A stretch of DNA of 64,000 nucleotides from contig NZ_JOFZ01000011.1 in assembly GCF_000721265.1 (NCBI RefSeq), positions 276,955 through 340,954 on the forward strand, read 5' to 3'. Under the pieces are notes generated by a model. It had not been told where the DNA came from and did no database searches. It saw nothing but the letters and a program-made list of their open reading frames with translations. Below are positions 17,273 to 25,496 of the stretch, one piece after another; position 1 is the first letter of the stretch; each line of letters opens with the position of its first letter. Source of the DNA: Streptomyces sp. NRRL F-5126 (lineage in GTDB: Bacteria > Actinomycetota > Actinomycetes > Streptomycetales > Streptomycetaceae). The translations under genes were made by a program, and so were the position numbers.

Positions 17273-19452
17273 GCGACCGGTCTCCTGTCTTCGGCGCGGT
17301 CACGCCGCGCGGTCACGGCGGGCGCGGACGCCACGACGCCCGAGCGGCGCAGCTTCTGCCAGCGCAGCCGGCCGCCGGTCAGCGCGGTGACCCAGGACTG
17401 CACGAGCACCACGTACATCAGCACCCGGTAGAGGAGCTGCTGCAGCGGCAGCGCGATGAGGTGCCGCATCGGCTCCCGGTCGAGCCGGAACGCGTAGACG
17501 GCGCAGACCAGCTGGATGGCGAGCAGCGAGAGCCAGCTCGCGACGGTCTTCCCGGTGGGCCCGAAGACCAGCCCGTAGAGGAGGAACAGGTCGATCAGCG
17601 GCGCGAGGAGCGGCGCGACCACCATGAACGCGGCGACGAACGGGAGCCCGACGCGGCCGAACCGCCCGGAGGGGCCGCGTTCGACGACCGCCCTGCGGTG
17701 CTTCCACATCGCCTGCATCGTGCCGTAGCACCAGCGGTAGCGCTGCGACCACAACTGCCGCACGCTGTCCGGCGCCTCGGTCCAGGCACGGGCCTCCGGC
17801 GCGTACACCACCTGCCAGCCCTTGCGGTGGACGGCCATGGTGATGTCGGTGTCCTCGGCGAGCGTGTCGTCGCTCATCCCGCCGACCTGCCGCAGCGTCT
17901 CCATGCGGAACGCACCGCAGGCGCCCGGGATGGTGGGCATGCAGCGCAGCAGGTCGTACATGCGGCGGTCGAGGCCGAATCCCATCACGTACTCGATGTG
18001 CTGCCACGCCCCGATGAGCGAGTCCCGGTTGCCCACCTTGGCGTTGCCGGAGACGGCGCCGACGGCGGGATCGGCGAACGGCCGCACCAGCTCACCCACC
18101 GTGGACGGTTCGAAGACGGTGTCGCCGTCCATCATCACGACGATGCCGTACCCGGCGTGCCGGATGCCGTTGTTCAGCGCGGCGGGCTTGCCCGCGTTGT
18201 GCTGCCTGATGACGCGGACGTTCGGCAGCCGCAGCCCCTCGACGATGTCGGCGGTGCCGTCGGTGGAACCGTCGTCGATGACGATGACCTCGATGGGGTG
18301 CTCGCTGCCCCCGAGGGAACGCACGGTGTTCGCGATGCACTTGCTCTCGTTGTACGCGGGCACGAGCACCGTCGCCGGCTCCGCGAGGGGCGGTGGCGCG
18401 CCGCCGCCGCGCTCGCGCCTGCGGGTGCGGCGCGCGTGGACGAAGGCGAGGACGAGCATCAGCGCGAACCGGCCGACGACGAGCACGCCGACGAACGCGA
18501 TGCAGCCGATCAGGCCCTTCGTCACGTTGTCCGAGACGGTGACGGCCGCGACGAACGCCTTGCCCTTCAGCTTCTCCGTGCCGCGCACGGGTGTCTGGGC
18601 GCTGGGCGCGCCGAGGGCCTGCGTGACCGTCTTGAACCGGTAGCCCCTGGACCGCATCAGGTCGATGTAGCGGGGCAGTGCCTTGAGCGTCTCGCTGCGG
18701 TCGCCGCCGAAGTCGTGCATCAGCACGACGGCTCCCTTGCCGTGCCTGGGCGTGGCGTTGTCGATGATCTTTTCGACACCGGGCAGCTGCCAGTCCTCGC
18801 TGTCGACGGTGTCGAACACGCCGATGTAGCCGAGGCTGCCGACGTACCGCATGACCGGCCAGGACTTGTTGTCGAGTGCGTCGGCGAACGACGAGTACGG
18901 CGGCCGGAAGAGTGCGGTTCTGATGCCCGCGGCGCCCTCGATCGCCAACTGCGTCTGGGACAGCTCGCGCTTGATGGTGGGGGCCTTGAGGTAGGAGAGG
19001 TCGGGATGGTCGAAGGTGTGGACGCCCACCTCGTTGCCCTCGGCCACCGTCCGCTTGACGATGCCGGGATTGCGGGAGGTGTTGGTGCCGGTGATGAAGA
19101 ACGTGGCGTTGACGCCGTGCTTCCTCAGGATGTCGAGGATTTTCGGCGTCCACTTCGGGTCGGGACCGTCGTCGAAGGTGAGGACGATCGTCCTGTCCGG
19201 TATCCGCAGCGACTTGGCCGGTCTCGATGTGTCGCGCGCGTCGATGACGGGGCCGCCGTCGAGGATGCGCTCCGGGACGTGGCTGGTCGCGGCGGGCGGC
19301 CTGACGCGGTGGTCGGGGACGAACGAGCTGTACACGTAGCCGCGCACGAGCAGCATGCCGGCCATGACGAGGAGCAGGAGGGCGGGCAGGGCGTAGCGCA
19401 TGGGCATGCGGGGTCTGCCGCGTTTCGTGCCGCGGCCGTGGGAGGCGGCCAT
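17269..19452 (-). CDS. matB: Bifunctional polysaccharide deacetylase / family-2 glycosyltransferase (MatB-like)
   Basis: In this 727-residue membrane protein, residues 17-37 are a membrane anchor. Residues ~85-300 form an NodB/CE4 deacetylase with TFDDGP (92-97), HTFDHP (~145-150) and RPPYSS. After two more membrane segments comes a processive GT2 domain with DDGSTDGT, MDGDT, EDTD and QRYRW, then C-terminal membrane helices. All metal and catalytic motifs are intact. The architecture fuses the jobs of IcaB and IcaA. The S. coelicolor/S. lividans homologue MatB is known from mycelial aggregation and a poly-N-acetylglucosamine-like surface polymer. ATG 19452 is one base after the matA stop. Confidence 0.92.
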   Translation of the reverse strand: MAASHGRGTKRGRPRMPMRYALPALLLLVMAGMLLVRGYVYSSFVPDHRVRPPAATSHVPERILDGGPVIDARDTSRPAKSLRIPDRTIVLTFDDGPDPKWTPKILDILRKHGVNATFFITGTNTSRNPGIVKRTVAEGNEVGVHTFDHPDLSYLKAPTIKRELSQTQLAIEGAAGIRTALFRPPYSSFADALDNKSWPVMRYVGSLGYIGVFDTVDSEDWQLPGVEKIIDNATPRHGKGAVVLMHDFGGDRSETLKALPRYIDLMRSRGYRFKTVTQALGAPSAQTPVRGTEKLKGKAFVAAVTVSDNVTKGLIGCIAFVGVLVVGRFALMLVLAFVHARRTRRRERGGGAPPPLAEPATVLVPAYNESKCIANTVRSLGGSEHPIEVIVIDDGSTDGTADIVEGLRLPNVRVIRQHNAGKPAALNNGIRHAGYGIVVMMDGDTVFEPSTVGELVRPFADPAVGAVSGNAKVGNRDSLIGAWQHIEYVMGFGLDRRMYDLLRCMPTIPGACGAFRMETLRQVGGMSDDTLAEDTDITMAVHRKGWQVVYAPEARAWTEAPDSVRQLWSQRYRWCYGTMQAMWKHRRAVVERGPSGRFGRVGLPFVAAFMVVAPLLAPLIDLFLLYGLVFGPTGKTVASWLSLLAIQLVCAVYAFRLDREPMRHLIALPLQQLLYRVLMYVVLVQSWVTALTGGRLRWQKLRRSGVVASAPAVTARRDRAEDRRPVA

Positions 19453-19453
19453 G

Positions 19454-20512
19454 TCATACCGCGCTCTCTGACGGGGCCGCGCTCGGCGCGCTGCCTGCCG
19501 CGCCGCCCGCTGTGCCCGCCGCGCTGCCCGCCGCCCGGTTCGATGTCCCCGGCGGGTTCTGGGCGCCGGTCGTTCCCGTGTCCCCCGTGGTGCCGGAGCC
19601 TGTGGTGGTGCCGGTGGTGCCGGTGGTTCCGGTGCCGCCCGTGGTGGTGTCGCCGCCCGAGCCCGTGGTGGCGCCCGTGCCTCCCGATGTGCCGCCCGTG
19701 GTACCGGTCGCGCCGGTGGCGCCCCCGGCGCCGCCCGCGCCGCTCGTCGTTCCCGTGGCTCCAGAGCCTGACTGTCCGCCGGTGCTGGCGGACCCCGCGG
19801 TCCCGCTCGTCCCGCTCGTCCCGCCCGTTCCGCCCGTTCCGCCGGCACGGGTGCCGCCGGCCGTCGAGCCGCCGGTGCCTGCGGCGGCGCCGCCACCGGC
19901 CTTGCCGGTGCTTCCCGCGGCGCCGCCGGCCGTCGCGGCGGACACGCCGCCGCCGGTGCCGGTCGCGGCCGCGTCGGACGCGCCGGACGCCGGCTTGCCC
20001 GCGTGCCCGGTGGCGCCGCCGCCCGTAGCGGCCGGGACGGCCACGACGTGGCCGTTCGCGTCGGTCACCGAGGGGACGGGTCCTGGAGCGCCGGACCCGG
20101 GCGAGGCGTGCGCGCTCGCCGAGGGGTCCGTGGTGACCGTGTGCGCCGGTTTTCCCCGGTCGGCCAGGCCCGGGACGCCGGGTATGTTCAGCAGCGGCGC
20201 GGTGGATCCGCCGCCGGCGAGCGCCGCGATCAACGTGACCGCGTACGCGGCGCACAGGGCCGCGACGCCCCAGCCGACACGCCTGAGTTTCCTGCTCCTG
20301 CGGCCGCTGGCGTCGACGAAGACGGGGCCTCCACCGCCCCGTTGCCGTTCCTTTTCCGCGTCTTCTGCGCCGGCCTTTTCCAACGGTGTCGTCACGTCGG
20401 TGAGTTCATTTTTCCTGCGGCCGAGTCCGTCGATTTCGACGGTGACATCGTCCGGTTCGTGCATACGCCCGGAAAGGGCGTCTTCTCGCCAGTTCTCCAC
20501 TGTTGGGCACAT
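19454..20512 (-). CDS. matA: MatA-like membrane protein with long Gly/Thr-rich low-complexity tail
   Basis: This 352-residue protein has a cytoplasmic N-terminus of about 85 residues, one membrane helix (VGWGVAALCAAYAVTLIAAL), then roughly 240 residues of extracytoplasmic Gly/Thr/Ala/Ser repeats ending SAPSAAPSESAV. No enzyme motif is present. It is identified by position immediately before matB, with which MatA is needed for the adhesive extracellular glycan in other Streptomyces. I use ATG 20512; its upstream GGGGG abuts the start and is not ideally spaced, so ATG 20464 (MHEPDDVTVEID) is possible. The tail may be a wall-spanning spacer, which is speculation. Confidence 0.78.
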   Translation of the reverse strand: MCPTVENWREDALSGRMHEPDDVTVEIDGLGRRKNELTDVTTPLEKAGAEDAEKERQRGGGGPVFVDASGRRSRKLRRVGWGVAALCAAYAVTLIAALAGGGSTAPLLNIPGVPGLADRGKPAHTVTTDPSASAHASPGSGAPGPVPSVTDANGHVVAVPAATGGGATGHAGKPASGASDAAATGTGGGVSAATAGGAAGSTGKAGGGAAAGTGGSTAGGTRAGGTGGTGGTSGTSGTAGSASTGGQSGSGATGTTSGAGGAGGATGATGTTGGTSGGTGATTGSGGDTTTGGTGTTGTTGTTTGSGTTGDTGTTGAQNPPGTSNRAAGSAAGTAGGAAGSAPSAAPSESAV

Positions 20513-20991
20513 CCCCCACTGATGTTTCCGGGGTGCGCGCACGGCTCGCCGGAATGCCGTCGACCGGGCCCCCACCCAGCCGAGCGCCCCCTGTTCCCTG
20601 CATCCGGGCCATGAATGTAGCGCACAGTACGGTCATACGTACTTCCGCTTGCGAGATTTACCGGCGTCCGGTAGGCGCCTTTCCAGCGATCTTGACCCCG
20701 CACGGAGTGGTTCAGACCATTCCGCTTTCCCGACCTCACCCACTCTGATCAGGTGTTTTGCCTTGCCAGGGTGGCGACTGAGAGCCATACGGTATAGACA
20801 CAGAGTAGAGGGAAGGTGTCCGACATCGCTGGAAAATTCGTGGATGAGTGTCACTGATCGGACGGTCGTGGCGGCGGTCGGCCGGCCGCGCGCCCCCTGC
20901 GCGCACCCCGGCACGCCCCCGATCCGCGTCCGGACATGGCGAAGGCCCCGCTGCCTGTTCGGCGGCGGGGCCTTGGCCCACATGGGAATCG
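20513..20991. other. Intergenic region between matA and ssrA
   Basis: These 479 bases contain the presumed promoter of the mat gene run (right of 20512) and, at the far end, the tmRNA terminator. Base composition around 20600-20850 is less GC-rich than coding DNA. No convincing gene is seen on either strand. Confidence 0.5.
20942..20974 (-). terminator. tmRNA terminator hairpin
   Basis: A perfect 10-bp stem, aaggccccgc paired with gcggggcctt, lies just past the tmRNA 3' end, with extra GCC/GGC pairing inside the loop. Confidence 0.7.
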
Positions 20992-21374
20992 TGGAGATGG
21001 CGGGAATCGAACCCGCGTCCAACGGTGCGGAATCAGGGCTTCTCCGAGCGCAGTCCACTACGATTTTCTCAGCCCCGGAGATCACGTGGACAAGTCTCCG
21101 ACGGGCTCAGTCACTGTTTGGTTTCCCTACCCACCCCGTGACCGGGCGAGCAGGTTTAGTCCCCTAGCTGATGCCAGGATCCGGGTCGGGAACACCCCCG
21201 GGCTGACACTCCGCGGAGTCTTCGCTAGCTGCTAATTAGGCAGCAAGGGCGAAGGCGGAGGAATCGCGCTTGGAATTGGCGATTATTGTTTGCGACATAT
21301 GGTTTACGAGATCATTGCCGCTTCCTCGGCTCGCTTCCCCTGCTTCGACAGCCGCTGTCGAAACCGATCATCCC
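20992..21374 (-). ncRNA. ssrA: Transfer-messenger RNA (tmRNA)
   Basis: This RNA rescues stalled ribosomes by acting first as alanyl-tRNA, then as a short message. The 5' end GGGGATG pairs with the 3' CATCTCC and gives the G3-U wobble required by alanyl-tRNA synthetase. The T-arm reads GGTTCGATTCC and the 5' D-like loop GGTTTCGACAG. CCA is not encoded; CGA follows the discriminator A. The tag frame at 21280-21236 encodes ANSKRDSSAFALAA then TAA, ending in the degradation signal ALAA. Length is 383 nt without CCA. smpB lies 105 bases upstream on the same strand. Confidence 0.96.
21236..21280 (-). other. tmRNA proteolysis-tag reading frame
   Basis: The resume codon is GCC, and the frame reads ANSKRDSSAFALAA and stops at TAA. 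This is shorter than the Streptomyces tag I recall (ANTKRDSSQQAFALAA): the QQ pair is missing and Thr3 is Ser. Confidence 0.85.
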
Positions 21375-21479
21375 CATGTTGATTTTTCAATCAGCCCCAC
21401 ACGTCCTGGCTGGGGCTGTGTCGCCCATCGTACGGGATCAACGCCGTCGCGTGCCAGCGCATTCCCCGGAACGGGCGAG

Positions 21480-21959
21480 TCAGCCCCGCTGGCGACGGCG
21501 CACGGCCGAGACGGCGCGGTCCGTCTCCCTGCGGTCCTGCTTCTCCCGCAGCGCCTGCCGCTTGTCGTACTCCCGCTTGCCCTTGGCCAGTGCGATCTCG
21601 ACCTTCGCCCTGCCGTCCTTGAAGTACAGGGCCAGCGGAATGATCGTGTGCCCGGTCTCCTGTGCCTTGGACTCCAGCTTGTCGATCTCCATCCGGTGCA
21701 TCAGCAGCTTGCGCTTGCGCCGCGCGGAGTGGTTCGTCCACGTGCCCTGGCTGTACTCCGGCACGTGCACGTTGTGCAGCCACGCCTCGTGCCCGTCGAT
21801 CTGCACGAATCCGTCGACCAGGGACGCCCGCCCCAGGCGCAGCGACTTCACCTCGGTCCCCGTCAGCACGAGCCCCGACTCGTACGTGTCGAGGATCAGG
21901 TAGTCGTGCCGCGCCTTCTTGTTCTGCGCGATCAGCTTGCGCCCTTTTTCCTTAGCCAT
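21480..21959 (-). CDS. smpB: SsrA-binding protein SmpB
   Basis: This 159-residue RNA-binding protein delivers tmRNA to stalled ribosomes and mimics the missing anticodon arm. Features are the [32 protein letters not shown] beta-barrel with the conserved GTEVKSLR, and the basic C-terminal tail [32 protein letters not shown] that enters the mRNA channel. ATG 21959 is the clear start. It follows the S41 protease gene by 71 bases and precedes ssrA, so rescue protein and RNA lie together. Confidence 0.97.
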   Translation of the reverse strand: MAKEKGRKLIAQNKKARHDYLILDTYESGLVLTGTEVKSLRLGRASLVDGFVQIDGHEAWLHNVHVPEYSQGTWTNHSARRKRKLLMHRMEIDKLESKAQETGHTIIPLALYFKDGRAKVEIALAKGKREYDKRQALREKQDRRETDRAVSAVRRRQRG

Positions 21960-22030
21960 AGTCCCGCCATTTTCTCACTACGGTGCAACCCGTTTTGCCG
22001 TCCTGCTCAGGAGCCGCCCGGCCCGCCCGC

Positions 22031-23209
22031 TCAGGCCCCTGCGCCCAGACCGGTCAGCACGGTCTCGGCACGTGCCTGAGCGCCGTCCGCCACCACCAGG
22101 TCCGGCGTGATGCCCCGGCCGTCCACCGCGCGCCCCGCGGGCGTCCTGTAATGCCCCACGGTCAGCTCGGCGACCGATCCGTCCGGGAGCGTCGTCGGCA
22201 TCTGGATGGACCCCTTGCCGAACGTCCTCGACCCGACGACGACCGCCCTGCCCCTGTCCTGCAGCGCGCCCGTCAGCAACTCGGCGGCGCTCATGGTGCC
22301 GCCGTCCACCAGCACCACCACGGGCCGCTCGGTGTCGCCGCCGTGCTCCGCGTACAACGCGTGCTGCCGCCCGTTCATGCCGTACGTGGCGACGAGGCCG
22401 CCGTCGAGGAACGCGGACGCGGCCTTGACGGCCTCCGACACCAGACCGCCGCCGTTGCCCCGCAGGTCGAGGACGATCCCGGCGCCGCGCGGCGCGTCAC
22501 GCACCGCCCGCCGCACGTCGTCCCCCGTGCCCCGGGTGAACGACTCGACCGCGATGCGGCGCGCGCCGTCCGGGAGGGCGGACACGGACACCGACGGCGC
22601 GTCGAGCCTGGCCCTGCGCACGGAACGCGAGGCGCGGTGGCCGTCCCGCTCGGTGCCGAGCGCGACCGCGCTGCCGGGGGCCGCGGCGCGGGAGCCCGCG
22701 GAGTCACCCCGCAGCATCCCCATGACCTCGGTGACGGGGAGGCCGGTCACGCTGCGCCCGTTGACGGACTTGAGCACGTCGCCCGGGCGTACGCCGGCCT
22801 GCTGCGCGGGGCCGCCACGCTGTACGCGGGTGATCTCCAGCAGCCCGTCGGCCGTACGCCGCGCGCCGACGCCCACGCCCGTGTACCGGCCGTCCAGCGC
22901 CTGCTCGAACTCCTCGTACTCGTCCTTGTCGTAGACGGTGCTCCAGCGGTCACCGCTGCGGCTGACGACCTGCTGGGCGGCGTCCGTGCCCGAGTCGCCG
23001 CGCGCGATCGCGCGCGCGGCCGCCTTCGCGACCGTGCCGCCGTCGAGCGTCACCGCGGCGGGTCGAGGGCGCGCCTCGCGGGAAGCTCCGGACCCGGGAA
23101 GGGAGTCGGTGGCGGCGGCCGTCCCGAGCACCCCCACGAAGACCAACGTCAGAGCCGCCCCGCGGCCGAATCCGCGGGGCCATGGACGCTGCGGCACGGA
23201 ACCCGACAT
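22031..23209 (-). CDS. S41 family C-terminal processing protease with PDZ domain
   Basis: This 392-residue exported serine protease has a signal-anchor at residues ~14-34 (GAALTLVFVGVLGTAAATDSL), a PDZ domain around residues 110-190 (GVGVGARR; GGPAQQAGVRPGDVLKSVNG) and a tail-protease domain. The catalytic Ser lies in GGTMSAAELL and the Lys in GSRTFGKGS, the Ser/Lys dyad of the CtpA/CtpB type. I choose ATG 23209 because the signal sequence follows it. It sits directly after ftsX; pairing of FtsEX with a Ctp protease also occurs in Bacillus and suggests control of cell-wall hydrolysis at the membrane. Confidence 0.93.
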   Translation of the reverse strand: MSGSVPQRPWPRGFGRGAALTLVFVGVLGTAAATDSLPGSGASREARPRPAAVTLDGGTVAKAAARAIARGDSGTDAAQQVVSRSGDRWSTVYDKDEYEEFEQALDGRYTGVGVGARRTADGLLEITRVQRGGPAQQAGVRPGDVLKSVNGRSVTGLPVTEVMGMLRGDSAGSRAAAPGSAVALGTERDGHRASRSVRRARLDAPSVSVSALPDGARRIAVESFTRGTGDDVRRAVRDAPRGAGIVLDLRGNGGGLVSEAVKAASAFLDGGLVATYGMNGRQHALYAEHGGDTERPVVVLVDGGTMSAAELLTGALQDRGRAVVVGSRTFGKGSIQMPTTLPDGSVAELTVGHYRTPAGRAVDGRGITPDLVVADGAQARAETVLTGLGAGA

Positions 23210-23278
23210 GGCGCCTGAGTCTAGGACAACCCCCGCGTCACGACGGGGCCTTGGCCCAGGAAACACACAGGGTGCTTG

Positions 23279-24196
23279 TCACACCCTCAGATACTTGCGC
23301 AACGCGGCGAACGCGGCCACCGCGGGCATCAGCAGGCCGATCGCGAGGACGAGGGGCAACTTCGTGAGGACCGCGTCCCACCCGATGAACTTGACCAGTT
23401 GCATCTTCTGCTGCAGGTCGAGGCCGCCGTCGATGAGGAAGTAGCGGCCGAGCATCAGCATGCCGCAGGCCACCACGCCGCCGATCAGCCCGGCGAACGC
23501 GGCCTCCATGATGAACGGCAGTTGGATGTAGAAGCTCGACGCGCCGACGAGGCGCATGATGCCCGTCTCACGCCTGCGGCTGAACGCCGACACTCTGACG
23601 GTGTTGACGATCAGCATCAGCGCGATGATCAGCATCAGCGCCATCACGCAGAGCGCGGCGACGTTCATGCCGTTCATCAGCGAGAACAGGTTCTCCAGGA
23701 TGGAGCGTTGGTCCTGCACGGACTGCACGCCGTCCCGCCCTGAGAAGGCCGTCGCGATGACCTTGTACTTCTGCGGGTCCTTCAACTTGACCCGGAACGA
23801 CTCCTCCATCTGGTCCGGCGTGATAGAGGACGCGTAGGCGGTTTTGCCGTACTGCTGCTGGTAGTGCTTGTACGCCTCGTCCTCGGACTCGTGGTAGACG
23901 TGCTGCACGATGCCCATCTTGTCCAGGTCGGCCTTGATCGAGGCCTTCTCCTGATCGGTGACGGCACCCTTCGTGCACGCGGGGTCGCTCTGCGCGTCCC
24001 CCTTGTTGCACAGGAAGATGGAGACGTTGACCTTGTTGTACCAGTAGTCCTTCATCGTGCTGACCTGCTCGCGCATGAGCAGCGCGCCGCCGAAGAGCGC
24101 GAGCGACAGGGCGACGGAGACGACGACGGCGAAGGTCATCGTGAGGTTGCGACGGAGACCGACGCCGATCTCCGACAGGACGAACTGGGCGCGCAT
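23279..24196 (-). CDS. ftsX: Cell-division protein FtsX
   Basis: This 305-residue permease-like partner of FtsE transmits ATP hydrolysis across the membrane to activate peptidoglycan hydrolases. Four membrane segments are visible: residues ~20-42, and three in the C-terminal third. A large extracellular loop (residues ~45-165) contains two Cys residues (LCNKGDAQSDPACTKG) that could form a disulphide. ATG 24196. The gap to ftsE is 74 bases and to the S41 protease gene 69 bases. Confidence 0.96.
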   Translation of the reverse strand: MRAQFVLSEIGVGLRRNLTMTFAVVVSVALSLALFGGALLMREQVSTMKDYWYNKVNVSIFLCNKGDAQSDPACTKGAVTDQEKASIKADLDKMGIVQHVYHESEDEAYKHYQQQYGKTAYASSITPDQMEESFRVKLKDPQKYKVIATAFSGRDGVQSVQDQRSILENLFSLMNGMNVAALCVMALMLIIALMLIVNTVRVSAFSRRRETGIMRLVGASSFYIQLPFIMEAAFAGLIGGVVACGMLMLGRYFLIDGGLDLQQKMQLVKFIGWDAVLTKLPLVLAIGLLMPAVAAFAALRKYLRV

Positions 24197-24270
24197 GGCG
24201 TCCTTTCAGCTGTGTGCCTCGTTGCTTCGCGCGGTCCACCGGGGCCCGCGCCACGTCAGTGCGCGGTGCG

Positions 24271-24960
24271 TCAGTGCTGGTAGCCGTAGACGCCGCGGAC
24301 CTGGTCGCGGACCAGCCGGCCCTTCTCGAGCTCGATGACGCGCTTGCGCATCTGGTCGACGATGTTCTGGTCGTGGGTGGCCATCACCACGGTCGTGCCC
24401 GTGCGGTTGATCCGGTCGAGCAGCTTCATGATGCCGACGGACGTCTGCGGGTCGAGGTTTCCGGTCGGCTCGTCCGCGATCAGCAGCATCGGCCGGTTGA
24501 CGAACGCGCGCGCGATGGCGACGCGCTGCTGCTCACCACCCGACAACTCGCCCGGCATGCGGTCCTCCTTGCCGCCGAGCCCGACGAGATCGAGCACCTG
24601 GGGCACGGACTTGCGCGTCTCGCCGCGCGGGCGCCCGATGACCTCCTGGGCGAACGCCACGTTCTGCGCGACGGTCTTGTTCGGGAGCAGCCGGAAGTCC
24701 TGGAAGACGGTGCCGAGCTGGCGGCGCATCTGCGGCACCTTCCAGTTGGACAGGCGCGCGAGGTCCTTGCCGAGGACGTGCACCATGCCGTGGCTCGCCC
24801 GCTCCTCCCGCAGCACGAGGCGCAGGAAGGTCGACTTGCCCGAGCCGGAGGAACCGACGAGGAAGACGAACTCGCCCTTCTCGATCTCCAGCGAGACGTC
24901 CCGCAGCGCGGGACGGTTCTGTTTGGGATAGGACTTGGAGACGTTGTCGAATCGGATCAC
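24271..24960 (-). CDS. ftsE: Cell-division ATP-binding protein FtsE
   Basis: This 229-residue ABC ATPase pairs with FtsX at the division or tip-growth site. Walker A is GSSGSGKST, the Q-loop follows VFQDFRLL, the signature is [14 protein letters not shown] and Walker B is [12 protein letters not shown]. The start is GTG 24960 ([23 protein letters not shown]). It is the first gene of the ftsE-ftsX-protease-smpB run. Confidence 0.97.
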   Translation of the reverse strand: MIRFDNVSKSYPKQNRPALRDVSLEIEKGEFVFLVGSSGSGKSTFLRLVLREERASHGMVHVLGKDLARLSNWKVPQMRRQLGTVFQDFRLLPNKTVAQNVAFAQEVIGRPRGETRKSVPQVLDLVGLGGKEDRMPGELSGGEQQRVAIARAFVNRPMLLIADEPTGNLDPQTSVGIMKLLDRINRTGTTVVMATHDQNIVDQMRKRVIELEKGRLVRDQVRGVYGYQH

Positions 24961-25241
24961 GATGCACCACGGGTCGGCCGGGAGTAGGTGTGCGTGACCT
25001 TACGCGAACCGGGTATGTGCGCGCAGTCCGCGTCCTGCGTTGGCCGAATTGTCACGGATACGCCCGGCTTCCGCTCGTTCACGGACCGTACGCGGCCGTG
25101 CCAGGCACCCGGTCGGGCGCGCCGAAACGGCCGGAACCTGGCACGATGGTAGGGGGAACGGATGCGTTTCCCTGGGCGTTGGGCGGAGAAGTAACCGGTG
25201 AGTGGTGGGCGGCTCCGCCGCGCGGTGGAGGAGGAGAGCGC

Positions 25242-25436
25242 ATGACCTACGACAGACTGGTGTGCGCCAACTGTGCGGGTCCTGTCAGCGAGGGCAGGTG
25301 CCCGGTGTGCAGGGCCAACCGTGAGCGGCTCCAGCAGAGCGGCCCCTTCGGCGGGCTGAGCCTGGCGGCGATCCTCACCGTGGTGGTCCTGCTGATGGCG
25401 GCGGTGGCGCTCGTGGCGGCCTACCAGCCGGCCTGA
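25242..25436 (+). CDS. Small zinc-ribbon membrane protein
   Basis: This is a 64-residue protein. The N-terminal half has two Cys pairs, CANC and CPVC, spaced nine residues apart as in a zinc ribbon. The C-terminal half is one membrane helix (LSLAAILTVVVLLMAAVALVAAY). ATG 25242 has a strong GGAGGAGGAG upstream. It is divergent from ftsE, and a strong hairpin follows. I do not recognise a function; a membrane-tethered cytoplasmic zinc finger is what the sequence shows. Confidence 0.85.
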   Translation: MTYDRLVCANCAGPVSEGRCPVCRANRERLQQSGPFGGLSLAAILTVVVLLMAAVALVAAYQPA

Positions 25437-25456
25437 GCGACCCGTAGAGACGGGAG

Positions 25457-25491
25457 AAGGGCCCGGGCGGCTTGTTGCCGCCCGGGCCCTT
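25457..25491. terminator. Bidirectional terminator
   Basis: A perfect 15-bp stem with loop ttgtt lies between the convergent zinc-ribbon and collagen-like genes. Confidence 0.88.
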
Positions 25492-25496
25492 CCGTG

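Noticed and set aside
20513..20940. Possible small gene or extra RNA between matA and ssrA
   Set aside because: Open frames overlap tmRNA or lack ribosome-binding sites, and no stable conserved RNA fold is recognised by eye.
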